Shown piece after piece: positions 37,976 to 48,430 of a stretch of DNA of 64,000 nucleotides. The number at the start of each line of letters is the position of its first letter. The stretch's first letter is position 1. Source of the stretch: Apostichopus californicus (taxonomy: Eukaryota > Echinodermata > Holothuroidea > Aspidochirotida > Stichopodidae). The DNA is taken from assembly GCA_020650975.1 (NCBI GenBank), contig JAIPMN010006057.1:1-64000 (forward strand). The letters are read 5' to 3'. A program made the position numbers and the translations under genes. The notes under the pieces are model-generated. The model searched no databases, was not told the origin of the DNA, and was given only the letters and a program-made list of their open reading frames with translations.

Positions 37976-40120
37976 TTAGGGAATAAACTGGAGAAGGACA
38001 AAGACAGAAAGGTGTGGAGAAAAAAAGGTGGAAGAGAGCTGTGGGAATAGGAGTGATGGGGGGGAACAAGGGGAGAAGGAGGGGGGACAGAAGAAAAGTA
38101 AGTCATGTCCTTCCTGAATGTTGAGCCCATGAGGTTGAATGGTGCGAAGGCGTTGCATCCACAGCCTCTCTCTGCTGATTCGTACTAGGTCAGGGCGTCT
38201 ACCTAAGGATTCCATCCCCTATAGGGACATGTCTGTATTGGTATGGTTGGGAAGGTTAAAGTGTTCTCCAACTTGGGTCTCAGTCTTCATGGTGTTGACT
38301 GTGGATATGTGAACATAGAATCGCCTCTTGAGGGTGGTTTCGGTTTCGCCAACATATATACTGGATGCCGTAAACTCTACAAGAGATCAGATAGATGACA
38401 TTAGAGGTTGTGCAAGTGATGTGACCCTTAGTCTTGTGTGTGAGTTGCATGCTGTGGCTGGTGATGGAATTAGATTCAACAATGTGGTGGCTGCAGATGA
38501 TACATCTCGAAGTACGATCACATTTCAAAGTACCATGCTGAATGGGTGTAGGGTTAGAAGTTTGAGGTGGAACAACAGCACGCACAAGAAGGTCTCGTAG
38601 GTTGTGTGGACGTCTGTAGGCGATGGTGGGTTTTTCATGGACGGCTCGTTGGAGTCTATCTGAAGTGAGGAGAATGTTGTGGTTGTTAGAGGTGATTTGC
38701 TAAAGTGGAAGACGATTTGGGTGGAAAGTAATAACCAGGGAGCTTGTAGTTACAATCTAGTCCCTTTTTGTCCTTCACTGCCAAAGTGGATGATCTGGAT
38801 AGGGAGCGGACTCTCTGAATGGCTTCACGCATCCTTCTGGCACTATGGCCCCTGGCAGTAAGGTGTTTTTCCAAAGCATCTGTATGGCGAATGAAAGAAA
38901 AATTGTTAGAGCAAACTGCGACGAAGACGAAGTGCTTGACTGTAGGCAATTCCAGACTTGCAGTGACGGGGATGGCAGCTTGAAGAATGGAGATACTGGT
39001 GTGTGTCTGTGGGCTTGGTGTATAAGTCTGTAGAAAGAAAACCGTGTTCCTTGCGAACAGTCACATCGAGAAAGTTAACCTGTTGGTGAGAGTAATCAGA
39101 GGTGAATTTGATGATGCTGTGGAAAGAATTGATGTGAATGATGAAGGTGAGCAGGCTATCCTAATCACTGGTCCAAACGAAGAAGATGTCATCAATGTAG
39201 CGCCACCAGATAAGAGGACGGTAGGGAGCTGTACTGAGCATGCGTTCTTCAAGGCTAGACATAAACAGGCAAGCAAAGGAAGGAGCCTTCCTGGTTCCCA
39301 TGGCAGTCCCGTGTCTTAGAAGGTAATGCTTGTCCATGAACGTGAAGTTGTTTTTGGTAAGAACCTGTTGCATGAAAACTTTGATGTCAGAGATGGGTGG
39401 ACAAGGGTGGACCTTCTTAGACAGGGCTGCACACGTGGCTGCGATACCTGCGAAAGAGAAGTGACGTCGAAAGTACCGATGATGGCTGTACTGTGGATTT
39501 GGTTCTTGATGTCTTCAAGTTTCCTGAGGAAATCTGGAGTGTCATGGATATAAGAATTAATCTGAGGAACACGAGGTTTGATGAAGTGGTCCACAAACAG
39601 GGATATCTTCTCGGTGGGGGACCCATTGCCTGAAATGATAGACCTATCAGGGTTACCAGGCTTGTGAATTTTGGGCAGAAGATAAACACCTTACAGTCTG
39701 TGGGAGAAAGGAAAAAACAGCCTTCTTAGAGATCTGGTTCCGCTGGTACATATCAGTGATGGTCTGTTTTATCTGCTGGGAGAAAATAACTGTGGGATCA
39801 GAATCAAGAAGAGTGTAAATATCGCTGTTGGAGAGATGACGCATGGCTTCCTTGATGTAATCTTGTCGATGCTGGATGACAACTGCAGAACCTTTGTCGG
39901 CTGGCTTGATGATAATATCACTGCGAGACATCAGTGAGGAGAGTGCTGTGCGCTCATCTCTAGGAAGGTTGTTGTGTGTTCTGCGGAGAGGAGAGTTTGA
40001 CTGGTTAGTCTCAGAGCTGACGACTTGTGTGTAGGCTTCTAAAAATAATTGATAAAAGAGGTCCCCGCAGTTCTTGCCGTAATGTGGCAACAGGTGCTTG
40101 ATTTATGATATTAGGGAAGT

Positions 40121-40495
40121 TAAAGGGGAAAAAAATGTAATTTGACTTCGGTTTGCTGGAACCAGTGTGTCTTTATAATGAAAAATGAAAACGGTTGCGG
40201 CAAAAATAAAAAATAAAAGAAACAAGAAACAAGGCAAAATTACATTGTAGGATTAGGGTGAAAATTTATAGAAAATTTTACAGACAAGTATGTTCAATAG
40301 TCACATATATAAATGAGCTATCTCACTGAGTACGTAGCCATGTCTGTAACGAGTGATATAAGGGCCTTCGGGTGTGTTTGTTATGGCAGGAAAAAGCTCT
40401 CAGTGCATGGCAGCTACACCACTGGTTAGCCCATGCATGTATCAAAGCAAAGTCTCTTAGTTCTTTGAAATAGGCCTATACAGAACAAATGCACA
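40121..40495. other. Noncoding DNA
   Basis: A-rich, with no recognisable feature. It includes whatever remains of the 5' flank of the Penelope-like element. Confidence 0.45.
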
Positions 40496-40689
40496 ACAAG
40501 GCTAATGTTATTAAGTGTATATAACACCCAGTAATAACCATCTTTTCAGCTGAAATGTATTACTTATTCCACGTTAGGTTTTACTGTTTCTTTGAGACTG
40601 ATTGAATTCAATCAACCTCTAAGAAATAGTAAAAACTAATAAGATAGTTATTACTGGGTGTTATATACACTTAATAACATTAGCCTTGT
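40496..40689. mobile_element. Foldback element, 194 bp, nearly all palindrome
   Basis: The outer arms match perfectly over about 40 bases: acaaggctaatgttattaag at the left end is the complement of cttaataacattagccttgt at the right end, continuing through gtgtatataacacccagtaa. A middle pair (ggttttactgtttctt / aagaaatagtaaaaac) and a central palindrome tgattgaattcaatca (40599-40614) complete the hairpin. There is no coding sequence. No target duplication was identified. Confidence 0.9.
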
Positions 40690-41589
40690 ATATATCCTGT
40701 TATTAAACAGTAGTAGTGAAGGGGGGGGGGATGTCAAGTCACCCACCTTCATCTCTCAATGGGTCATCCTCTTTATCTCTCATAATAGATTTCCATGTGT
40801 ATCTACATATTTTGAATGGCAACGATCGAGTTGCAAAATTTGGTACGATAAAAAGGCTTCAAACTTCTGCCGGGGTTCAGTCAATTTTCACCGTGCATGA
40901 TACAAGAGACAGGTTTCTGATATTTGGAAGCAGTACGGAGCTGGTAGAGGGGGGGGGCAATACCAGTTGGAGGAGATTACACCCCCCTCACAAAAATCTG
41001 CCGATAATGATCTCCCCTCAGTGAATCCCCCTCAGTGAATCCCCTTCCCCAAATACCCCCTCATAAACCAAATGAAGGAAACTATTTCAATGAGACTGGA
41101 TCTTTTTGATCTAGTTTTATTGACCAGGATCAACTAAGGTAGAGAGATGGGCCTGCCTTAGAAGGTTAAGTCATTGAGGATAAAACCGTGGCGGAAGAAC
41201 TTAATTTGGGCGGATGAATTCCTTGCATATGTTGTTTTCGTTGTACCAGCATGAAGGATGCAAGTTAGCATATGACCCCCACCCACCCCCTTCTCCCTAT
41301 CCTCAAAAAAACTATCCACTGTTCTGCTCGAGTCAAACTTTTATTTTTCTGCCATTCATGAATAACATAGTTTGATATCGCGTAAAATCCAACGTGTCAT
41401 ATTGAAGTGGCCAGATAGTAACGTTTACATAAGAAGAAAAACGGTTTTAAAGGCACATTCAATTAAGCGAAATGATCCTGAATGGACCGGGAGTGAGTTC
41501 CACTAGAAAATAAGTAGTATGTTCTAAGCCGTGATCACCAAAGATCTTCATGTGAGACATTGTCACTTAAAGGTGATGTAAAATCTAGG
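40690..41589. other. Noncoding DNA with G and C runs
   Basis: G runs near 40721-40731 and 40950-40957 and a C-rich stretch at 41017-41065 that includes a doubled cctcagtgaatcccc. No exon or RNA gene recognised. Confidence 0.45.
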
Positions 41590-41830
41590 CAGGGCGGATA
41601 CAGAGAATGTGGGGTGTATTCCCCGTCCCCATCTCCCATGTTCCAACCCCCAAACAAACAACAATTAAAATAGTTATTAGCACAACCTTACGTGTGTACC
41701 TAATTAAACACCATTTCCACGTCAACATTTTTTTATGGAGGAGGACCCCCAGATCCCCTACATGGAAATCGACCTCAACGACCTCAGGGTCACTGTCCCT
41801 CCCTTTTTAAACCCCCTGGATCCACCCCTG
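41590..41830. mobile_element. hAT-like MITE relic
   Basis: The left terminus cagggcggatacagag and the right terminus (reverse complement caggggtggatccagg) match the CAGGGGCGGATCCAGG-type ends of other elements in this window. The interior has ccccatctcccatg and a gaggacccccagatcccc string also seen near 36600. No convincing 8-bp target duplication remains. Confidence 0.5.
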
Positions 41831-42349
41831 CAGTATCATGTATACGTCATGGATTGACAATAATGAAAATCAAACTTCTTTGTGCGTTCGGTGAAAATAT
41901 AATCATATACATACCGACTAGTATTACTTAAAATGTTTTTTTACAATAAATCAAAATAAGGTTATCGTCCTACAGACTTCTCCACCGAGTGTAAGGTTAG
42001 TGAGCGAATGATCGATAAACTTGATATAATTATCAACGTTTCGTCGCTGAAACACTTCTTAATATCACAAACCAACAAGAAAAGCAAACAAATAGATTAA
42101 GTTTGTATATTATATCAATGCTACGCAATAACATACATGCCTGTTACTGTAACGTAATCAACTAAAGAGAGACTTTCGAACCACGAAAAATAGTACTTTT
42201 CTATCAGTTTAGCGAAATATAGCTGTTTGGAAAAGAAAATATTATTATCAAAAAGGATGGTAATGTGAATTCAATTTCCTTGTGTGTGTGAGGTAGGGGG
42301 AGCAATAGAGATGGCGCTGGTTACCTAATAAATAAGTATACTGGACTAA
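41831..42349. other. Noncoding DNA with a possible Penelope-like tail relic
   Basis: At 42033-42062 the minus strand reads aagaagtgtttcagcgacga followed by aacgttgat, which resembles the CTGAAGAAG...CGAAACGT tail motif of the Penelope-like element but has no clear stem. Nothing else is recognised. Confidence 0.3.
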
Positions 42350-42560
42350 ATATTATGATGGCACTTGTAAGCTTCCGTAGGTACATTTTGAAGAGAATGA
42401 CGCCTCATTGGGCCACGTATTCCGTGGACATGGGTTGCACACATGCCGGTCGCAGAAAGTGTCTTGCCCTCTGGCCAAAGGCAAGGATTCACGCACGCCA
42501 CCTAGAACGCTTCTGGTCGACCAGCGGTGAGGGGTTCGAAGGAGGGGGGGGGGGTCACTG
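42350..42560 (-). mobile_element. SINE-like relic
   Basis: On the minus strand a B-box-like ccttcgaacccctcacc is followed about 50 bases later by agagggcaagacactttctg, reminiscent of the 'gggcaagacacttta' body of some tRNA-derived SINEs. No A box is visible. A G run (42544-42554) interrupts the head side. The overlapping frames at 42353-42691 are ignored. Confidence 0.3.
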
Positions 42561-44600
42561 CTCCTTGATGTCAACAGAGATAATATTGTTACAACAGTTG
42601 TTGATATTCTTGTCTCTTCTGTGGACTGGTTGATAGATAACATACGGGAACCGCTTTGATTCTTCAAACGTGACATTATGGGAACATGCAATGACGTTAA
42701 TGGATATGCAACATTTTTTACTAAGTACCGGTCACGTGGGTCTTAAGTGAAGCGGAATTCAATACGATGCAAATAAAAAAAGATGTGGGTGTCCTGATAT
42801 GATGGTAGAGGATGAGATGTATGTCCTATGAGGTAATTCTACGTCTATTTAGAAAATATTCTGATATGGTTTATCAGTCATCAGTTACATTTTGTCAATA
42901 TGCACAGATCGCAAGAAAAGTTAAATAAAGAAAATGGCGACTTTAATCGACAGTCGTTGGTTTTCCACAGTATTCTAAAGGTCTTAAAAGTTATGATAGC
43001 TTCAAATATGTTGGTGCACGCTACTAGTTTTATTCTTGCAGATAACGGCTGTATTTGCATTTCTAGCTATAGCATACTTTCGTTACTAAGCCTATCCCAA
43101 CTTTCGATTTCTTTATGAAGCAGTTAACGGATTCTTTGTCAGAGTTACATCATGTTTTTGATGAGTCGGATGAGTGGCACGTAGGGGAGGATGGGTTGGG
43201 TGACTAAACATAGTTTAAAAAGTCTGTCTGAAGAATAGTAAAATTACACCTGAAGTCGTACAGATTCCTGTACAAGCTCGCTGCATTGTTTATTGCGGTT
43301 TGATGTTTGTATTGCATTGCATTTTCTTTCAAACACCTGCCACAGTAAAACAGCATGCCGTAAGAAATGTGAAGTTTGGTCCATACAGAAACAAAGCTAT
43401 TTCCACAAGTATAATGGTTCCTTACAGGCTTAATAATGACAGAACTTTCTCGAAGAACAAGAGTGTCAGAAAGACGCTTCTGTGCATGGCTTCATACTTA
43501 AGAAAGAAAATGTCTCTTGCCTTCTACAGTGTATGTCGCTATGAACTGTCCGGAAAATTTCCCATTGATGTTTCACACAGCGATACAGAAATCAAGTAAG
43601 CCACTTAGTATAGTGTTTCTTGGACTACCTATATAAATTCATCCTTTCTATTTATTTATTTATCATTAATAATTATCATTATTATCATTATTGTTATTGT
43701 TGTTGTTGTTATTAATATTGTTATTATTATTAGACATTTGGGAGTATTTTAATTTTCAAAATTATTCTCCGTTGAGAAAGGCGGTATAAAAAGGCATACG
43801 CATATTTAGCTGATTACTTTTTATACATGTTCGTAATGCAAACTAGAATGAACACGAAAGTGAAAGTGTATGTATACATTTGACCTTTTATTCTAAAGGT
43901 CTATAAGGCATAAGTCCCTAGCACGGGAAAACCTTCCTACACAACTTGAAATTATCTTCCATATACGGCCAACCGATTAGCCAAATCGAATACGAATACA
44001 CGCGAACATACGCTAGTTTGCTACGTCATAAAGTGTATGGGAACAAATACGAAATATTGCTGTGAAGAAGAAAACGCATGGGCTGTTGCACACGTGTACT
44101 GGCTTCACCATATTTGTGTTTAACAAGTGCAGATTTTATCAATCTTGAACGTTCGACCCTTAAAAATGTTTCATTATATATACCCGCCTTGGCGATTGGC
44201 ACTCGACTTGTGACTTTTATATCAGTTACCATGTTAACCACATAATATGGTAGTACTTGACATATATTATACCTTTCAATGTTGCAAGTCAATTCAATGC
44301 TTCCCGTTGGAGTTATAGCAAATAGTCACTTTTAGCTAATGTCAAATCACCGAATTTTAGAGTAGGTTGCAGTTCGACCTCTCTCTTTAAAAAAAAAAAT
44401 TATTCTATGCTTGGAACTTAGAAATAAGCATATTTTAAAAATTCCAGTTGCATTACTTCAAAATTGGCCGATTTATCACACTTTTAAATTCCGCAATTTG
44501 TCGACAACTTTGCCACTTTGAGAAATTGTATTTCGCGATCCTTATACTCCACCATCCAAAACTTCGTATGATTTTGAATACTCTAAAAACAAGAGCCCAA
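42561..44600. other. Noncoding DNA with an ATT microsatellite and one possible exon
   Basis: 43648-43732 is an (ATT)n/(GTT)n microsatellite. An open frame at 43300-43599 (plus, 99 codons) contains a plausible acceptor (ttttctttcaaacacctgcc then acag, ending about 43346) and a donor-like GTAAGC at about 43596, but the protein has no domain I recognise. Frames at 42900-43118, 44026-44292 and 44448-44633 are also unassigned. Confidence 0.35.
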
Positions 44601-45860
44601 GGGCACTGTGGTTCCTTGCGTAGGGGTATATGACAATACACATGATATTATCATAGCAAGATTGGGCTCAAATAGTCCAAGTAATTGTGGTCCTACATGT
44701 ACCCATAAAGTAACCAACACTATAGCCAACACTTTTGTGATCACAAATTGTGATCGGAGTTTTGATCGGAAGGCACTTTTGAGATCTGAATATGGCGTCC
44801 AAAATGTAAGAAATATAAGGTCACCTACAAGCGGGTCAACAGATATGATAACATTGGTGACCTCAAATCACATGACCGTTAAGTTTGAAAATGTTCCACC
44901 ACCCCATTCACAACTTGTCCCAAAATATCAATCGTGTCAGACCATGGCACTGGGAGTTAATTGCATTAAATGTCTAAACATTAACTTTGAACTTGCATAA
45001 CTTCACACACAAAGGTCACCCGGGGGTCAACCCATTGACATTTATGATCAGAAGGTACCTTTGACATCTGAAAATAGCATCAAAACTGTACAAATCCCCA
45101 AAACACTTACAGGTCACCAGAGGTCAAGTTGAGGTCAAGGGTCACCCAGATGCGGGTCGACAATTGGATTACATTGAAGCAACTCCCAACCCTAACGGAC
45201 AATGCGTTCTCAAGTTATCGCAAAAATACTTGTTTTTTAACATTATTGACCTTTGGTGACCTCGGATCACATGACCGTTAAGTTGGAAAATATTCCCCAA
45301 TACCATTTGCAACTTGTCTTAAAATATCAACCGTGTCACACCTTGGCACTGGGAGTTATTGCATTAAATGTCTGAAAATTAACTTTGACCTCATATAACT
45401 TCACACACAAAGGTCACCTGGGGTCAACCCATTGACATTTTTGATCGGTGAGACGTGCATATAGCATCAGAACTATAAAAATTCAAACATTTTTTCTTTG
45501 CCCATTTTCTCCCCCCAAAATATTAGTTTTTTAACATTAATTGACCTTTGGTGACCTTGGATCACATGACCGTTCAGTTGGAAAATATTCCCCTATACCA
45601 CTTATCTCAAAATATTAACCATGTAACACCTTGGCACTGGGTGTTATTGCATTAAATGTCTGAAAATTAACTTTGACCTTGTATAACTTCGCACACAAAG
45701 CTCACCGGGGTGTCAACCCATTGACATATTTGATCGGAAGGTACCTTTGATATCCAAATCTAGCATCAAAACCAAACATTTTCTTTTTCGCCCATTTTCT
45801 CCCAAAATAAGCACGTTTTTTCTAATGTGACCTTTGACCTTTTGACCTTGGTTTCAGATG
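44600..45860. repeat. Satellite-like tandem array, three to four units of about 295-400 bp
   Basis: catgaccgtt recurs at about 44871, 45269 and 45564; taacttcacacacaaaggtc recurs near 44998, 45398 and 45693 (the last with changes); ggtcaacccattgacat-like strings recur near 45027, 45423 and 45713. Units are about 80-90 percent alike by eye. Abundant tgaccttt and ggtcac words make it look like a set of nuclear-receptor half-sites, but that is likely incidental. The frame 44608-45000 is a by-product. Confidence 0.85.
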
Positions 45861-45944
45861 TAGTTTGATCTCCTGATTCCAAAAATCAACACGACAAGTC
45901 TGTACAGCCTTCCTAACTCCGACCGAAAACTTTGACCCCATTAT

Positions 45945-46156
45945 AAATGATTCAAACCGGAACAGAATCGCGGATAATATGATATCATATGATAATGATG
46001 AAACTGGCAAAACATTGCACCAGATCGCATCTAAGGACCTTCAATATTGTTCAAAGATTTCTCAAAGGGGAGAGGGACACCCCCTCCCCTCAGACCCCTC
46101 CCCGATATCAATCGCAAAATGTGCTCCCCCCGTGCAAATTCCTGGCTGCGTCGCTG
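45945..46156 (-). mobile_element. Partial hAT-like MITE, same family as 60.29 kb
   Basis: The minus strand begins with the terminus cagcgacgcagccaggaa (ending at 46156) and then follows the 60.29-kb element through gcacattttgcgattgatat, gaggggtct, ccttagatgcgatctggtgc and the atatgatatcatat palindrome. Homology fades after ccggtttgaa near 45955. The other terminus is missing. Confidence 0.7.
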
Positions 46157-46808
46157 GTACATATATTGTCTCTATGGTATACAATTAAAACCTCAATGCT
46201 AGTCAGTGGTAGTTGTAACCAAATTTGTCCATATCGAACATATAGGCCTACGAGAGAACCGCAACCACTGAAAAAAATAAGTTTTTACAGTATGTTTTAA
46301 TACTTATTTCTAAGAACTCTATTGGTCCTTGACGAAGATGATAGGCGGATTGTTCATGTGAGTGGTACATAACCCCGCCCCCCAAATATTATTGGGGGGA
46401 TATGAGCGGATTTAAGTGTTTTAGTATGTTTTTCTTGGGTGACATGGATGGTGTCGGATAGAGGGATGTTGAGGTAGGGAGGGCAAGGAGAGCCGGCTGC
46501 TGAAAGGGTAATATATTGGTCCTATTTATTTTAAAAGAACCCCCACCATTTTCTACAATGTATGAAATAGACAAGGGATATTATGAAACGTGAACACATG
46601 AAGTTGCAAAAATAATAGTTCCAGTGGCGTAATCTGTTAAGTCGGACTCTTATGAAGCACACAGACTACGGAAAATGTGTGCAATCCGTCATTTTCAAGT
46701 AGGTATATTACGTGAAATGTATCTGACAATAGTTTCTAAGTATCCTTCAAACGTTTTGGGAAGGTTTTTCCACTTTACGATCCCCTTAAACGGAATGTGA
46801 AATTTTTC
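46157..46808. other. Noncoding DNA
   Basis: At 46621 the string ccagtggcgtaat looks like an hAT-type terminus, but no partner end was found. Nothing else is recognised. Confidence 0.4.
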
Positions 46809-47126
46809 TTAAGCTCACAGGCACATTCATAATATCCAACCCAACCTCGTGTGAATCCTCAGATTGAAAGAAGGAAACAACTGTGCCATTGTTCAAGTGT
46901 TTCCAAGTTGTACTATAGTATGTGGTTCCTTTTTTTTATTTCCTTCCAGTATACATATAAAAAAATCTTACGCTCACATGCATATACATAATATCCAACC
47001 CAACCTCGTGTTAATCCTCAGATTTAAAAAAGGAAACAACTGTGCCATTGTTCAAGTGTTTCCAAGTTGTACTATAGTATGTTGTTCCTTCTTTTTATTT
47101 CCTTCCAGTATACATATAAAATTTAT
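46809..47126. repeat. Two tandem units of 159 bp
   Basis: cttaagctcacaggcacatt at 46809 and cttacgctcacatgcatata at 46968 start units that both contain aatatccaacccaacctcgt, ggaaacaactgtgccattgt (46873 and 47032) and tttccttccagtatacatat. Differences are few, so the duplication is fairly recent. The frame 46864-47172 reads the repeat twice. Confidence 0.93.
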
Positions 47127-48080
47127 AGAGAGGAGTCATATAATACCTCAACAAGAAGAAAAACAGATATAAGAGGTGTTTTTTTTTAAGATGATAGGAT
47201 ATCATATCAAATACATCTATACATACAAAAGTTAATACATAAAACGATATAACAAACAGACTACAACAAACACTCTAAGTGCTCGGATGGAATGTATAAA
47301 GCAGAACGGTAAATAAATGAGTTTCTGTAAACTTACGTTCGGTATTTTGTGGGGATTTCTTAGATTTCTGCTCGATTTGTGAAGAAGACTTTTTAGTACA
47401 GTATACAAAGGGTGATTCTGATCACTGTAAATCTTATTAGCCATTCTTGTAAACTCAGTTCTTGCAGCAGCATTTACTTTTGTAAAAGTATATTGTAATC
47501 TAAATTAAATATAGCTGATGTGTATTTAAGAAACTTTATTCTTCTTTCTTTGCATTTTTGCAATATAAAATGGTACCAGACAGGCACTGTATATATCACA
47601 TGTGCCAGGGTAGAATAATAGTATTGAAAACATTTTCCTTGGCATTTTGGTTATAGAAAGACACAACGTATAAGCCACACTAGATACTATATAATATACT
47701 ATTTTTAATAGCTTGATGTTTTGCAAGAAAAGGTCAAACTGTCGTCGCTGTATACTCCCAGTACTCAGTTTTGGAGGTTCTAGCACCTCAGATCCCTCAA
47801 TAATAATAATACGATCTTGATAGAATGAGACCTTCATATTTTATGGTTTTATTTTCAAAAACAAATTCCTTTATTTTTTGGGGTTACACAATTAAGTCAA
47901 ATAAGACATGTTGGAACAATGTCATTTACAGAACACTGATAATTTCCTTGGTCAGTTTGAACAGAGCTCTTAGGAATTGTGCATGATACAGCAGTAACAT
48001 CGGCATATTTTGTAACAGAAATGTGTGAATTTGACCTAATTTCATAAGTTTATATATAACATAACATAGCAGATAATGGA
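47127..48080. other. Noncoding DNA
   Basis: AT-rich. Minus frames 47232-47444 and 47526-47837 have no domain. No other feature seen. Confidence 0.45.
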
Positions 48081-48084
48081 CCCC

Positions 48085-48430
48085 CCTCCCTAAGGCACAT
48101 CAACCTTTATTTCCGATATTTCCGATATGCATTTATCCAACCGAACTTTTCTGGACCATCCTTGAAGGAATTGTGTCAGCCAATGAATAATCCATGTTCT
48201 TTGATAAATCGTAAAAGATCCTTCATTAATTGATTTGGCAAGACAGCATTAAACTCACTTGAAAAGTCAAGAAAAAGACCCTTTGTTATAATTCTTTCCT
48301 TACAATCTTATTGAGACACAATATCAAACGTTTGATATCTGCAATACATGGATTCTTCGAGTGGCTTGCAACTTCCGTTATGGCACAGCAAGTGCCTTCT
48401 ACTTTCTTATCGAGCAACCTGATGGGTTAA
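48085..48430 (-). mobile_element. Relic LINE reverse transcriptase fragment
   Basis: On the minus strand, 48229-48285 reads FLDFSSEFNAVLPNQLM, matching the RT motif A 'LDFSSAFNTV-P--L' of Rex/CR1/Jockey-type LINEs. About 60 bases further on, in a different frame, comes HWLTQFLQGWSRKVRLDK, matching the following 'NWI--FL--R-Q-VR' block. At least one stop and one frame change separate them, so the copy is dead. Both ends are lost. It is older than the LINE at 52.7 kb and distinct from it. Confidence 0.65.

Larger units (their letters stand above)
37600..40120 (-). mobile_element. Penelope-like retroelement with GIY-YIG endonuclease, decayed
   Basis: Short conserved motifs appear in the right order on the minus strand over about 2.5 kb. 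An N-terminal IIIKPADKGSAVV block lies at about 39875-39915. A PKIHKPGNPDRS-like block follows near 39655. The RT catalytic core YIDDIF is at about 39182-39200. A GIY-YIG-type block VIYLISCRVYGIQYI lies at about 38355-38400. The C-terminal RLRTIQPHGLNIQ is near 38110-38155. This order (RT followed by GIY-YIG) is diagnostic of Penelope-like elements, which copy themselves by target-primed reverse transcription. The 3' part carries a duplicated segment (37699-37975) and a hammerhead-like motif. The coding region is broken in several places and is not intact. The 5' end is not clear. Confidence 0.9.

Noticed and set aside
37600-40120. LTR retrotransposon
   Set aside because: No LTRs, integrase or protease. 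RT blocks followed by GIY-YIG indicate a Penelope-like element.
44608-45000. 130-codon plus-strand frame
   Set aside because: It lies in the tandem array and is not kept open in the other units.
46621-46634. hAT-type terminus ccagtggcgtaat
   Set aside because: No matching opposite end or TSD was found nearby.
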